From NCBI RefSeq assembly GCF_009687905.1, contig NZ_BLBG01000013.1, positions 1 to 59,250 on the forward strand: a stretch of 59,250 nt of DNA. Reading direction: 5' to 3'. Of this stretch, positions 49,651 to 58,198 are shown one piece after another. The DNA comes from Lacticaseibacillus zhaodongensis (GTDB lineage Bacteria > Bacillota > Bacilli > Lactobacillales > Lactobacillaceae). Position 1 is the first letter of the stretch. Each line of letters begins with the position of its first letter. A program made the translations under genes and the position numbers. Under the pieces are notes generated by a model. That model was given only the letters and a program-made list of their open reading frames with translations. It had not been told where the DNA came from and ran no database searches.

Positions 49651-49682
49651 TCCGGAGTAACAATTAATTGTTGCCATCCGGA
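49651..49682. promoter_or_regulatory. compound palindrome upstream of the SDR gene
   Basis: A perfect 14-base palindrome AACAATTAATTGTT (49659-49672) is flanked on both sides by TCCGGA. It lies about 20 bases upstream of the SDR start and looks like an operator. Confidence 0.5.
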
Positions 49683-49716
49683 CTGCGTTTTTGTTATCCT
49701 GAGCCCAGTCTAAATG

Positions 49717-49732
49717 CTCAAGTATACTTGAG
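49717..49732. promoter_or_regulatory. 16-bp palindromic operator at the merR-type gene
   Basis: CTCAAGTATACTTGAG is a perfect palindrome that contains TATACT on both strands and ends 13 bases before the regulator start codon. MerR regulators bind such dyads; autoregulation is likely. Confidence 0.6.
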
Positions 49733-49745
49733 GGCAAGGAGAATT

Positions 49746-50216
49746 ATGCAAAAATATTCGATTGGCACCATCGCTAAAAAATACCACATCACCGTAGCCA
49801 CACTCCGTTATTACGACGACATGGGGCTCTTGCCCTTCGTGAAGCGTAACGGCAGCGGCCAGCGGGTCTTTACGGACGATGACCTGGGTTATCTCGAGGT
49901 GATCGACTGCCTGAAGCGCTCGGCCATTCCGCTGCGTGACATCCGTCAGTTCATGGAATGGTGCGTGGCGGGGGATGCAACCTTGCCGCAACGTTACAAA
50001 TTCATGCTCGATCAGGAACAGGCCCTCGAGCAGCGGATCCAAGTTCTGCAGGCCAACCTAGCGTTCCTACGCTGGAAGAAATGGTATTATGCCCACGCGA
50101 ACGCGGCCGGAACGGAGCAAATCTTCTTCGAACCGGGAACCACGCAGGTGGACCCGAAGTGGCGGCAGCAATATCTGGCACAGCACGAGGCAGGTGCTGG
50201 CATTCAGCCCGATTAG
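49746..50216 (+). CDS. MerR family transcriptional regulator
   Basis: A 156-residue regulator. The winged HTH at about 4-70 reads YSIGTIAKKYHITVATLRYYD followed by the MGLLPFVKRNGSGQRVF wing; a coiled-coil dimerization helix follows (about 78-115). No cysteine cluster for metal binding, so an organic or redox signal of the AdhR/NmlR kind is more likely than a metal. AAGGAG precedes the ATG. Divergent from the SDR gene. Confidence 0.9.
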   Translation: MQKYSIGTIAKKYHITVATLRYYDDMGLLPFVKRNGSGQRVFTDDDLGYLEVIDCLKRSAIPLRDIRQFMEWCVAGDATLPQRYKFMLDQEQALEQRIQVLQANLAFLRWKKWYYAHANAAGTEQIFFEPGTTQVDPKWRQQYLAQHEAGAGIQPD

Positions 50217-50303
50217 GGTCTAGACCGGAGCATAAACGCCGAAAAAATTATTAAGATTTAACGCGCGGTGGAGTGGATAAGTGTGCAGTCAGATGGAATA
50301 GCT

Positions 50304-50375
50304 GCTGGGCCTGGCGGTAACGCATTCCGGATTGATACCCCTAAAATCCGCACCACGGGCTGGTAACGCCCAATT
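50304..50375 (+). other. two GGTAACGC hairpins downstream of the merR-type gene
   Basis: GCG-GTAA-CGC at about 50314-50323 (GNRA-type loop) and GGGC...GCCC around TGGTAAC at about 50357-50371 share the core GGTAACGC. They precede a terminator, so they form a structured 3' UTR or an independent small RNA. No gene is supported in 50217-50656. Confidence 0.35.
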
Positions 50376-50383
50376 TGAACATC

Positions 50384-50417
50384 CAGAACGTACACTTAGC
50401 GTGCGTTCTGTTTTTTT
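50384..50417 (+). terminator. terminator upstream of the polysaccharide operon
   Basis: CAGAACGTAC pairs with GTGCGTTCTG (one U-G pair), followed by seven T residues. Confidence 0.85.
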
Positions 50418-50442
50418 ATCCTTTAAGCGGCCCAACATGTGC

Positions 50443-50492
50443 CTGAATAAGTCGGAATTATCAATTGAAGTCGTTTGCGTATCTTTATTCAG
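50443..50492. repeat. 8-bp inverted repeat in the operon control region
   Basis: CTGAATAA (50443-50450) and TTATTCAG (50485-50492) are exact complements 34 bases apart in an AT-rich stretch upstream of the polysaccharide operon. It may be a regulator site; no protein is assigned. Confidence 0.4.
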
Positions 50493-50605
50493 TGAGCTTA
50501 CTTGTGAAATATATCTACAAGCCCCGCATACCGATAATGAGCGTTGCATTTACGTAAGACTACAGTCTAGAATTGAATTGTAAGTTATGACTGCACGTCA
50601 TGAAA

Positions 50606-50636
50606 TTGTACCCAATTGCTGACAACACATCATAAT
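50606..50636 (+). promoter_or_regulatory. weak promoter candidate of the polysaccharide operon
   Basis: TTGTAC at 50606-50611 and CATAAT at 50631-50636 with a long 19-base spacer, 20 bases upstream of the first start codon. The poor spacing suggests that activation or an alternative start site is needed. Confidence 0.35.
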
Positions 50637-50656
50637 CGTACGCCGGGGGGATTGCA

Positions 50657-51793
50657 TTGAAGCGTTTAATCAGTTACGTATCATTGTTTCTGGTTCTGAT
50701 TTTGAGTGCGTGTGCCGCCAAAGCGGTTCCGCAAACTACTAGTCCCAAGAGTGCACCGCGGGGCTTTTTGGCCAATGGCGCCAGTCTGCAGTCCCAACGT
50801 GAACGTGAATTAAATACATATATTAAGCGTAATTTTGTGCACCGCGCCGGGTTGATCACTAGCATTAACGCGGAGCAGGGTGCGGATGCTAAGCAGGCTT
50901 CGGGGCATGAGTACTTGCTGGAATCCAGTAGTCTGTGGCTGGCGCACCTGGTCATGACCAAACAATATGCGCAGTTCCGGCGCTTTTACCGGGTGACTAA
51001 GCGGACCTTTTACAACGGGACCTGCTTTAGTTACCGTTACAACCCTGAGACCAAGAAGCGCTTTGATACTAATGCCACCGTTGATGATTTGCGGGTGCTG
51101 CGGACACTGTTGATGTATGACGAGGTGCGGCATTCACGGCATTATGCGGGTGAGATCAGTCGCTTGTACAAGCGACTGGCCCCGGCCGTGATTCCAGAGG
51201 GACAGCTGCGCGATTTTTATAGTCAAGCCAGTCACAAAGCCGGTCCCAACGTCAGCAGCGCCTATTTTGATTTGCAGACTTTGCGTTACCTTGAAAGTGG
51301 GAGTAAAGCCGGCCGGCGCGCATACCGGCGGCAGGTCAAGGTCATTACCGGGGCCTACCTGGGTGACGCCTTTCCGCTGTATGCGTCCAGCTACAACTGG
51401 GCCGGAAATGAGTACAGCAATAAGAATATCAACACGTCCGAGGCCCTTGAGACCCTGCTGCAGCTGGCGCGGGTGGATAAACTCCATGCGGCCTCATTGG
51501 GCTGGCTGAAGCAGTGCGTGGCGAGTGGCTTTTTGCCGAACACGTTTAGCACGTCTGGCGTGATTGTGGACCGGAATCAGTCCGTCGCCAACTGGGCGCT
51601 CTGCGCGCAAATTTTTGCGGTCATTGGAAACAAGACGGAATACCGCAAGGCGATGGCGCGCGTCTGGGACGAACAGGTGACAATGAAGTCCCCGCTTAAA
51701 GGTGGTTTTGGGGTCGTAACCACAAACACAGCTTTTTCCTATAACAATTTGAATGCGCTACTCGCCGCGGACTGTGGGGAGGTGCGGCCATGA
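50657..51793 (+). CDS. GH8-like lipoprotein of the polysaccharide operon (YdaJ/PssZ-like)
   Basis: A 378-residue exported lipoprotein with lipobox LSAC (Cys19), then an all-helical domain like glycoside hydrolase family 8. Segments HEYLLESSSLWLAHLV (84-99), FSYRYNP and ATVDDLRVLRTLLMYDE (140-156) fall where GH8 enzymes have the acid glutamate, the SWRW-like stretch and the aspartate-bearing motif, but the canonical EGQS sequence is altered, so activity is uncertain. Such lipoproteins accompany cellulose-like synthases and cut or release the polymer (YdaJ in Bacillus, PssZ in Listeria). TTG start six bases after GGGGGG. Its stop overlaps the next gene by four bases. Confidence 0.7.
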   Translation: MKRLISYVSLFLVLILSACAAKAVPQTTSPKSAPRGFLANGASLQSQRERELNTYIKRNFVHRAGLITSINAEQGADAKQASGHEYLLESSSLWLAHLVMTKQYAQFRRFYRVTKRTFYNGTCFSYRYNPETKKRFDTNATVDDLRVLRTLLMYDEVRHSRHYAGEISRLYKRLAPAVIPEGQLRDFYSQASHKAGPNVSSAYFDLQTLRYLESGSKAGRRAYRRQVKVITGAYLGDAFPLYASSYNWAGNEYSNKNINTSEALETLLQLARVDKLHAASLGWLKQCVASGFLPNTFSTSGVIVDRNQSVANWALCAQIFAVIGNKTEYRKAMARVWDEQVTMKSPLKGGFGVVTTNTAFSYNNLNALLAADCGEVRP

Positions 51794-53286
51794 TTTGGCT
51801 ACGAAACAGCTATTGGCGCGGCCTTAATTGGTTTAAGCGCCACGTTTCGCCGGCCGCATTGGCGGTGTTGCTATGCATGCTCATTGCCGGCCCCTACCTG
51901 TTCTTTGCGCCGATTCACGGTTACGCGGATAATGGCGACTTTTGGCGTGCCATCTATCCGAACGGGATTTACCCCTTCAAGCAGACGCGCTCCGGCTACT
52001 TCAGCTACATCGCACCACGGTACCACATCATGCAGTATTACAACGCGAACAAAATGCTGGTGTACAGCTCACAGACGCTGTTCATCCGCTTTGCTGTACT
52101 CTTAAACCAGCTGTTCTATAGCAAAACTATTTTTGACATCCGTTTTCTGGGTGGGCTCTACTTTGCTTTGTTCTTGGGCGCGCTCTACATGTTGACGGTG
52201 GCCTTGACGACTCCCCAGCGGCGGCTACGGAGTTACCTGATCGCCATCATGGTGGTTGTCGTGTTCGGTGACACGGCGCTGATGCTCTACTTCAATTCCT
52301 TCTTTGCTGAACCTGTGGGCTACATCGCTTTGTTGTATGCAGTGGCGGCGTGGCTGTTGGTCAGTCGCAAACATTACCGCCGCAAGTGGCCCCTGCTGCT
52401 GACGTACTTGCTTAGCGTGCTTATTTTCATCACTAGTAAGCAGCAAAATGCCCCGATTGCGCTTAGCTTCATGCTGGTAACTGCCGGACTGTTCCTGTTG
52501 CCGGGGGCGCGCAAACGCTCGGGCCTAATTGTGGCCGCAATCGCCGTGATTGGCTTGTCCGGCGTGGTGACCTACGCACTGATTCCACAATCATTTAACG
52601 ACATTAATATGTACCAGACGTTTACCACGGGGGTTTTGCAGGAAAATCGGGCTCCCGGCAAGGCCATCGACCGGAGCGGGATTGATCGGCAGTACGCACT
52701 GATGCGCGATCAGCAGTACAATCCACCTACCTACGCGCCAGTTCTGCCCAGCGGTAAGGCAACCAGCAAGCACCTAACTAGTAAGCTAAGCATGGCCTGG
52801 GTGCTGCAGTATTACGCCCGCCACCTGCACCAGTTTGTGGAGTTGCTCAACGTTGCGACTAAAAACGCAATGCGGGTGCAGCCGACAATGGTGGGGGATT
52901 ACACGCGCGCATCGGGAGCCAAGCCCTTGCAGCAGGCGCATTATTTCACGGCGTCCAGCCTGCTGTTTTCAACCTTCTATCCGCGTAAGTTTACTTTTGG
53001 CATCATGATGAGCATTGCCCTGATCATGGTGTTTAGCGTGGGGATGTATGCCGACATCAAAACGGGAACGAGCGAGGGCCAGCTGCGCTTCTTTCTCATT
53101 CTGGGGCTGCTCAGTATCATCATCTTTGTGCCGGTGGTTTCGATAGTTGGTGACGGGACCGCGGACCTCGCCAAGCACCTGTTTAACGTGCCGATTGCAG
53201 TTTACCTGCTGCTCGTGATTATGATTGCGGACAGCTTGAACGGCCGATTGTGGCACGCTTATCGGGAGGAGGCTGCTGATTCATGA
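51790..53286 (+). CDS. Polytopic membrane protein, GT-C-like glycosyltransferase candidate
   Basis: A 498-residue protein with roughly 11-12 membrane helices. After the first helix, an outside loop carries GYADNGDFWR (44-53); an acidic motif in the first outside loop is typical of GT-C transferases that use polyprenyl-phosphate sugars. GDTALMLYFNSFFAEP (160-175) and GDGTADLAKHLFNV (454-467) look like further family-specific blocks, similar to proteins annotated as WsfD-type hexose transferases. I infer that it adds a side group to the polymer on the outer face. It overlaps both neighbours by four bases. Function not proven. Confidence 0.5.
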   Translation: MIWLRNSYWRGLNWFKRHVSPAALAVLLCMLIAGPYLFFAPIHGYADNGDFWRAIYPNGIYPFKQTRSGYFSYIAPRYHIMQYYNANKMLVYSSQTLFIRFAVLLNQLFYSKTIFDIRFLGGLYFALFLGALYMLTVALTTPQRRLRSYLIAIMVVVVFGDTALMLYFNSFFAEPVGYIALLYAVAAWLLVSRKHYRRKWPLLLTYLLSVLIFITSKQQNAPIALSFMLVTAGLFLLPGARKRSGLIVAAIAVIGLSGVVTYALIPQSFNDINMYQTFTTGVLQENRAPGKAIDRSGIDRQYALMRDQQYNPPTYAPVLPSGKATSKHLTSKLSMAWVLQYYARHLHQFVELLNVATKNAMRVQPTMVGDYTRASGAKPLQQAHYFTASSLLFSTFYPRKFTFGIMMSIALIMVFSVGMYADIKTGTSEGQLRFFLILGLLSIIIFVPVVSIVGDGTADLAKHLFNVPIAVYLLLVIMIADSLNGRLWHAYREEAADS

Positions 53287-54845
53287 AGCATCTCAAAATG
53301 TTCCTGCTCTTGTGCTTTGTCCTCCTCAGTACGCTGCTGCTGCGGCCGCAAGTGGTGCACGCGGCAACGGCGCCTAACATTCTGCTCGTCTATGATTCGC
53401 TAAACGCGGGGGACCGGAAGCAAAATAACGTTGCGGCGATGCAGCGGCTGCTGACTAGTGCGGGGGCCACGGTGCGCTTGAGTAGCGTTAGCAACTACCA
53501 GCGCGGCGGGCTTGCCCGGGGCGATTACAGTGGTCTCGTGACCATGATCAATTGGGATGATGTGCCGGTAGCTAATCGGGTCTTCCTGCGGGAACAGCGG
53601 GACTTTACCGGTCCGCAACTCCACGTTGGCGGCAATCTGACCGCTGGGGAAGTCGCAAAATTGCACGCCCACAAGCAGACCCTGTACCGGCGGCAACTGC
53701 AGGGAAGCTTGCCGCATGGTAGCACGCAGTTACTGCCCTACAGCACCGCTGTGAACGTGCTAACGGATCTGCCCGCCGGTGCGCGGACGTACGGGACGTT
53801 GCGGATTCAGGGTGCGAGCGGGACTTATCCTTTTGCCTATCAGTATCAGCAGGCGGCGTTCCTACCGTATTTTGACGGGCAGGGGCTCAGTTTGCTGGCA
53901 GCGGAGCGACTCGTTGCCCAAATGTTTGCTTCGCAAGTGCGGACGTACCGGCCACTACTGACGATTACCGGTGTGACGCCATACAGCAATCTGAGCTTAC
54001 TAAAACAAACGGCCGCGTTCTTGGATGCACACGGAATTTCCTTTGCTGTTAGTGCCGCGACCGTGACGAATAACACGGAACTACCGGAATTTGCGCGGTA
54101 CGCGGCCGCACTGCGCTCAGTCCAAGCCGCTGGTGGGGTCGTCTTCGTGCGGATGCCGCAAGTCGGTGCGCCTGGTGCCCAAAGTGGCCCCTTGCTGAAT
54201 GCAAACATGACCACTGCCATCACCGCTCTGAGCCAAAAACACGTCTTTCCCGTGGGCTACAGTCTGCCAACCTACTTGCAACTGGATGCGGTGTTTAAAC
54301 GCTCCGCACTGAGCGGCGCAAACACGGTGCTCCAGCTCGCTAACCCCGCGCTGCAGGCCTACGCGCAAAAGAGTGACCGCACGCAGGCGTACAAACGGGC
54401 TTACACCAGCGTCAGCGCGGCGAGCCTGAACCGGAACAAGTCTGGCCGGCCACTGAGCGCACGGATGCAGTCTTTTGCCCTGCCGACTGCAGTCACCTTC
54501 AAAATGCCAGACAGCGCCAAGGAATTGGCTGGCTTGCGGCGGCGGGTGGCTGATTTTAATTTTGACTGGGAAAACACCGCTGCACTCAATACTAAGCTGA
54601 CGGTCGCAACGCTTGTACTTGAGCACAGGCATGGCCAGTACTACATGAATGGGCGCCTGCAGGCTGGCAACTACACGCCGGTGGCTAAACCCCCGGTGAC
54701 CGAATCGCTACCATCACGAATCAATAATTTCTTTGCGATTCAAAGTACCTTCTTGTGGATTTTCTTTGCAATTACCATTACCGCGATGGTCGGGTTGCTA
54801 GTTTTAGGTCGCAAAGTGTACTTGCAGATGTACCGGCGCAAATAG
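53283..54845 (+). CDS. YdaL/DUF2334-like membrane-anchored protein, catalytic residues lost
   Basis: A 520-residue exported protein: signal peptide 1-28 (cleavage near HAATA), large outside region, and a C-terminal membrane helix (about 487-510) with a basic tail. The middle (about 222-300) aligns by pattern to the start of DUF2334, a polysaccharide-deacetylase-like fold, as in YdaL of Bacillus. Where those proteins have an Asp-Asp pair this one reads LTITGVTP (226-233), and the HGxxH stretch is replaced by FVRMPQVG (288-295). It is therefore probably a non-catalytic member. It follows the GT-C-like gene with a four-base overlap. Confidence 0.6.
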   Translation: MKHLKMFLLLCFVLLSTLLLRPQVVHAATAPNILLVYDSLNAGDRKQNNVAAMQRLLTSAGATVRLSSVSNYQRGGLARGDYSGLVTMINWDDVPVANRVFLREQRDFTGPQLHVGGNLTAGEVAKLHAHKQTLYRRQLQGSLPHGSTQLLPYSTAVNVLTDLPAGARTYGTLRIQGASGTYPFAYQYQQAAFLPYFDGQGLSLLAAERLVAQMFASQVRTYRPLLTITGVTPYSNLSLLKQTAAFLDAHGISFAVSAATVTNNTELPEFARYAAALRSVQAAGGVVFVRMPQVGAPGAQSGPLLNANMTTAITALSQKHVFPVGYSLPTYLQLDAVFKRSALSGANTVLQLANPALQAYAQKSDRTQAYKRAYTSVSAASLNRNKSGRPLSARMQSFALPTAVTFKMPDSAKELAGLRRRVADFNFDWENTAALNTKLTVATLVLEHRHGQYYMNGRLQAGNYTPVAKPPVTESLPSRINNFFAIQSTFLWIFFAITITAMVGLLVLGRKVYLQMYRRK

Positions 54846-54849
54846 GGGG

Positions 54850-56118
54850 GTGATCACGATTAACATCTTGGACTTTTGTCTATTCATTTCAATTCTGGCG
54901 ATTTGGGGCGTGCTGATCGTCAACGTAATTCTGACCATCGCCGGTTATACCTATTACCTGCGCTGGACGCGGCGACCGAAGCCTTCACTTGCTGGGCTGC
55001 AGGAGGTACCCTTTGTTTCCATCATGGTCCCAGCGCACAACGAGGGCATCGTGATCGTCAAAACGGTGCTGGCCCTGCTGCAGTTCGATTACCCGCATGA
55101 CCGCTACGAGATCATTGTGATCAACGACAACTCCAGCGACAACTCGGCCGCCCTCTTGAAAAACTTGCAACAGCTCAACCCGGGCCGCAACTTGGCGGTC
55201 ATTAACACCGATGCCAAAACTGGGGGTAAGGGCAAGTCGAACGCCCTGAATATCGGCTTGAAGCGGGCTAAGGGGAGCGTCATTTCGATCTACGATGCCG
55301 ATAACACGCCTGAACACGGTGCGCTGCGTTACCTGGTCGCTGAGCTCATGAGCAATGCCGAATACGGGGCGGTGATTGGCAAATTCCGGACGCGCAACAA
55401 GAGTGCAACGCTACTGACCCGTTTCATCAATGTTGAGACCTTGTCCTACCAGTGGATGGCGCAAGCGGGGCGTCAGCAGCTGTTTCACCTGGGCACCATC
55501 CCCGGTACGAACTACGTCATTCGCCGCTCACTGCTTGAACGTGTCGGCGGCTGGGACGTTAAGGCGCTGGCAGAGGACACTGAGATTTCATTTCGGATCT
55601 ACCAGCTGGGGTACCGGATCGGTTTTCAGCCGCACGCCGTGACTTGGGAGCAGGAGCCGCAAACGCTGGACGTCTGGTTCCATCAGCGCACGCGCTGGGT
55701 CAAGGGCAACATCTACGTCATCGTTAAAAACGCCGGCAAGCTTTTTACCAGGGCGGGGCGGCACATTCGCTTTGACCTGCTTTACTTCCTAGCAATCTAC
55801 TTTTTGCTCATGGTCGCGCTCATTTTGTCCGACACTGTCTTCGTGCTTTCGGTTGCCGGGGTGGTGCACTCAAACCTGGTGGGCTTTAGTAACAGCTTGT
55901 GGCTCGCGGCAATCCTCACCTTTATCCTCAGCACCTATTTAACAATCACGACGGAGAAGAGTGAGATGACCCTCAGCAATTTGTTTGTAATTTGTGGCAT
56001 GTATATTGTTTACAGCCAGATGTGGTTGGCTGTGGCGGCACACGGAATGGTGGGGTATATTCGTGAACAAGTCTTTCATCAACAAGCAAAATGGTATAAA
56101 ACTAAGCGTTACAAATAG
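54850..56118 (+). CDS. Processive family 2 glycosyltransferase (BcsA/YdaM-like synthase)
   Basis: A 422-residue membrane synthase: N-terminal helix (about 9-32), cytosolic GT2 domain, and four C-terminal helices. Processive GT2 motifs: Asp93 in VINDNSSD, DAD at 149-151, ED at 242-243 and QRTRW at 279-283. It polymerizes a sugar nucleotide and threads the polymer through the membrane. There is no PilZ domain, so c-di-GMP control must come from another protein, most simply the last gene of the operon. The GTG at 54850 lies inside a near-perfect Shine-Dalgarno sequence, so the true start may be a few codons later (see findings). Confidence 0.88.
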   Translation: MITINILDFCLFISILAIWGVLIVNVILTIAGYTYYLRWTRRPKPSLAGLQEVPFVSIMVPAHNEGIVIVKTVLALLQFDYPHDRYEIIVINDNSSDNSAALLKNLQQLNPGRNLAVINTDAKTGGKGKSNALNIGLKRAKGSVISIYDADNTPEHGALRYLVAELMSNAEYGAVIGKFRTRNKSATLLTRFINVETLSYQWMAQAGRQQLFHLGTIPGTNYVIRRSLLERVGGWDVKALAEDTEISFRIYQLGYRIGFQPHAVTWEQEPQTLDVWFHQRTRWVKGNIYVIVKNAGKLFTRAGRHIRFDLLYFLAIYFLLMVALILSDTVFVLSVAGVVHSNLVGFSNSLWLAAILTFILSTYLTITTEKSEMTLSNLFVICGMYIVYSQMWLAVAAHGMVGYIREQVFHQQAKWYKTKRYK

Positions 56119-58198
56119 AATTTTGATGGTGGTATTGGGTCTGCTACTACTACTGAGCGTGAGCGGGCGCCCGCAAACTGTAGCCGCAGCCAGCAAGCCT
56201 GCGGGCGAGCAGAGCTACACCGAAATTTTCCAAAATCCAACGGCAACGTTATCGGGAAAGTCTGTGCAAACGGAGCTGTACTTTAGCCGCGAAGATTATT
56301 GGGACGTGAAGAAAGTTACCTTGAGCCTGAACTTCCAAATTTCGCAGCTTGCCGCGCGCTCGACCTCAGACATTACCTTAGCCTTGAATGGCATTAAGTT
56401 CGCCTCGTTCCGGCCGGCGAAGGAAACTGGACTGCAGACTAAACAAATTGAGATTCCCCTGCGACTGCTGCAGGGGACCAATACCCTCCAAGTAGCTGGG
56501 CAGATTCAAACTCGTCAGGGTAACCATTACGATTTGGCCCAGACACCTGCCAATTGGCTCAGCATATACTCCGGTGCGAACGTTAACTTTCAATACAATC
56601 TCAAACCGGCGGACAACAGCGTTAAATCGTTCTACGCCCACTTCACGGGGATGGACACGATTGCTAATCATAATTCAGCAATCGTGCTGCCACAGAACGC
56701 TAGTGACAGCGAATTGCAGGCCAGTCTTTACGCACTGAGCGGTATTTCCCGGGTGATAACGACGACCGATACGAAGTTGCCGCTGCTACGGGCGGGTAAC
56801 AGTGCGCTCAAAAACACGCATTACCAGCTGTTTGTGGCCAAGTACGCTGACCTCCCTGCTGCGGTGCGCAAACACGTCGCTCCGGAGGCTGTTGCTAATA
56901 CGGGCGCGCTGCAGGTTTATACAGAAGGACAGACGCACTATCTAGTGCTGACCGCGCGGCGTAATAGTCTGCTCAAAAAGGCGGCGCAATTCGTTGCCAA
57001 TCAAGAACTGATGCAGGAAACGGCAACTAGCGGTGAGAGCATCACGGCTCAGACGCAGACTTACACCTCCGTGTTGCAGTATCAAGGTCACTATCAGTTG
57101 ACCAGTAGTGAAACACAGCTGCGGGGGCCGGGCCACCAGGGTGTGAGTTACTTTGTGGCGCTGCCGACTGACCGCACGAACGCAGATGGCTCGCAGGTTC
57201 GCTTGCACTACCGTTACAGCAAAAATCTCAACTTCAAGCGCGCACTGGTCAGCATTTACGTTAACGGAACTGCTGCTGGCAGCAAGCGGCTCAGTGTTAA
57301 GCATGCAAACAACGATGAGCTCACGGTCAAGTTGCCTCGGGGGCAGAGCCTCGGGAATACGTTCAATATTACAGTGGATTTTGACCTCGAAACTTATGAT
57401 CAGAATAGTTCCGACAACGACCAGACTCCTTGGGCCAACGTGGAAACCGACTCGGAGGCGGCCATTGTGTCTCGTTCTAGGCCGCAACTGCTCTTTAGCA
57501 ATTTTCCGAGCACCTTCATCCGCAACGGCTCCTTTGACAAGTTGGTCGTCGTGCGGCCGCGCCAGATGACTGATGCTGACATGAGCACGCTGACGAACAT
57601 CTTCAATCTGTTTGGTAATTACGCTCAACAGAATACCGGTAGCATCAAGGTGCGGGCGACGCAACCGGGAGCAAATACTCTCCGCAACAGTAGTGTGATT
57701 GCGTTCGGCACCCCCAAGCAAAATGCCTTCATCAACGGTCTGAATTCTAAACTCTACTTCCGCTACAACAAGGCGCGGACGGGCTTTGTCAGCAACGAAA
57801 AGCTTAGCATTGAAAAGAACTATGGGCAGACGATCGGGACGGACCAGTTATTGCGCTCGCCATACAATGACAAGAAGGCCCTGCTCGTTGTGACTGGGGC
57901 AACACCGCAAGCGACCCTGATCGGTTCCACACAAATCAGTACGCAAGCGGGCGTTTCCCAGTTTAAGGGTGACGCCGTGGTCGTGGATCCTGACAATCAG
58001 CATTACAGCTACCGCTTCAAGAAGCAGGCGGCAGTTCAGCTGCACAAGTCGGCCCGGCAAGTGATCAGCAAGAATTCAAAAATCATTATTTACCTAGCAC
58101 TCGTGTTCATGGCCTTAGGATTGATGTTGCTAGCGCTGTTCTTGATTTTGCGCAAGCACAAGCGAGGCACAAGTAAAGGTGGTGGTAACCATGAATAA
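56063..58198 (+). CDS. BcsB/YdaN-like polysaccharide synthase accessory protein
   Basis: A 711-residue exported protein: N-terminal signal sequence (hydrophobic MVVLGLLLLLSVSG near 22-35), a large outside part of beta-rich carbohydrate-binding and flavodoxin-like domains as in BcsB, and a C-terminal membrane helix (about 675-700) followed by a basic tail. In cellulose synthases BcsB escorts the polymer and its C-terminal helix completes the synthase channel. I chose the GTG at 56063 after GGTGGGGT, which overlaps the synthase gene by 56 bases; an ATG at 56126 is an alternative. It overlaps the next gene by eight bases. Confidence 0.75.
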   Translation: MNKSFINKQNGIKLSVTNRILMVVLGLLLLLSVSGRPQTVAAASKPAGEQSYTEIFQNPTATLSGKSVQTELYFSREDYWDVKKVTLSLNFQISQLAARSTSDITLALNGIKFASFRPAKETGLQTKQIEIPLRLLQGTNTLQVAGQIQTRQGNHYDLAQTPANWLSIYSGANVNFQYNLKPADNSVKSFYAHFTGMDTIANHNSAIVLPQNASDSELQASLYALSGISRVITTTDTKLPLLRAGNSALKNTHYQLFVAKYADLPAAVRKHVAPEAVANTGALQVYTEGQTHYLVLTARRNSLLKKAAQFVANQELMQETATSGESITAQTQTYTSVLQYQGHYQLTSSETQLRGPGHQGVSYFVALPTDRTNADGSQVRLHYRYSKNLNFKRALVSIYVNGTAAGSKRLSVKHANNDELTVKLPRGQSLGNTFNITVDFDLETYDQNSSDNDQTPWANVETDSEAAIVSRSRPQLLFSNFPSTFIRNGSFDKLVVVRPRQMTDADMSTLTNIFNLFGNYAQQNTGSIKVRATQPGANTLRNSSVIAFGTPKQNAFINGLNSKLYFRYNKARTGFVSNEKLSIEKNYGQTIGTDQLLRSPYNDKKALLVVTGATPQATLIGSTQISTQAGVSQFKGDAVVVDPDNQHYSYRFKKQAAVQLHKSARQVISKNSKIIIYLALVFMALGLMLLALFLILRKHKRGTSKGGGNHE

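Noticed and set aside
50332-50583. An 83-codon frame upstream of the polysaccharide operon
   Set aside because: It reads straight through an intrinsic terminator and has neither a binding site nor a recognizable domain.
56942-57721. A 259-codon reverse frame opposite the BcsB-like gene
   Set aside because: Antisense to a gene fixed by overlaps on both sides; low-complexity composition and no binding site.
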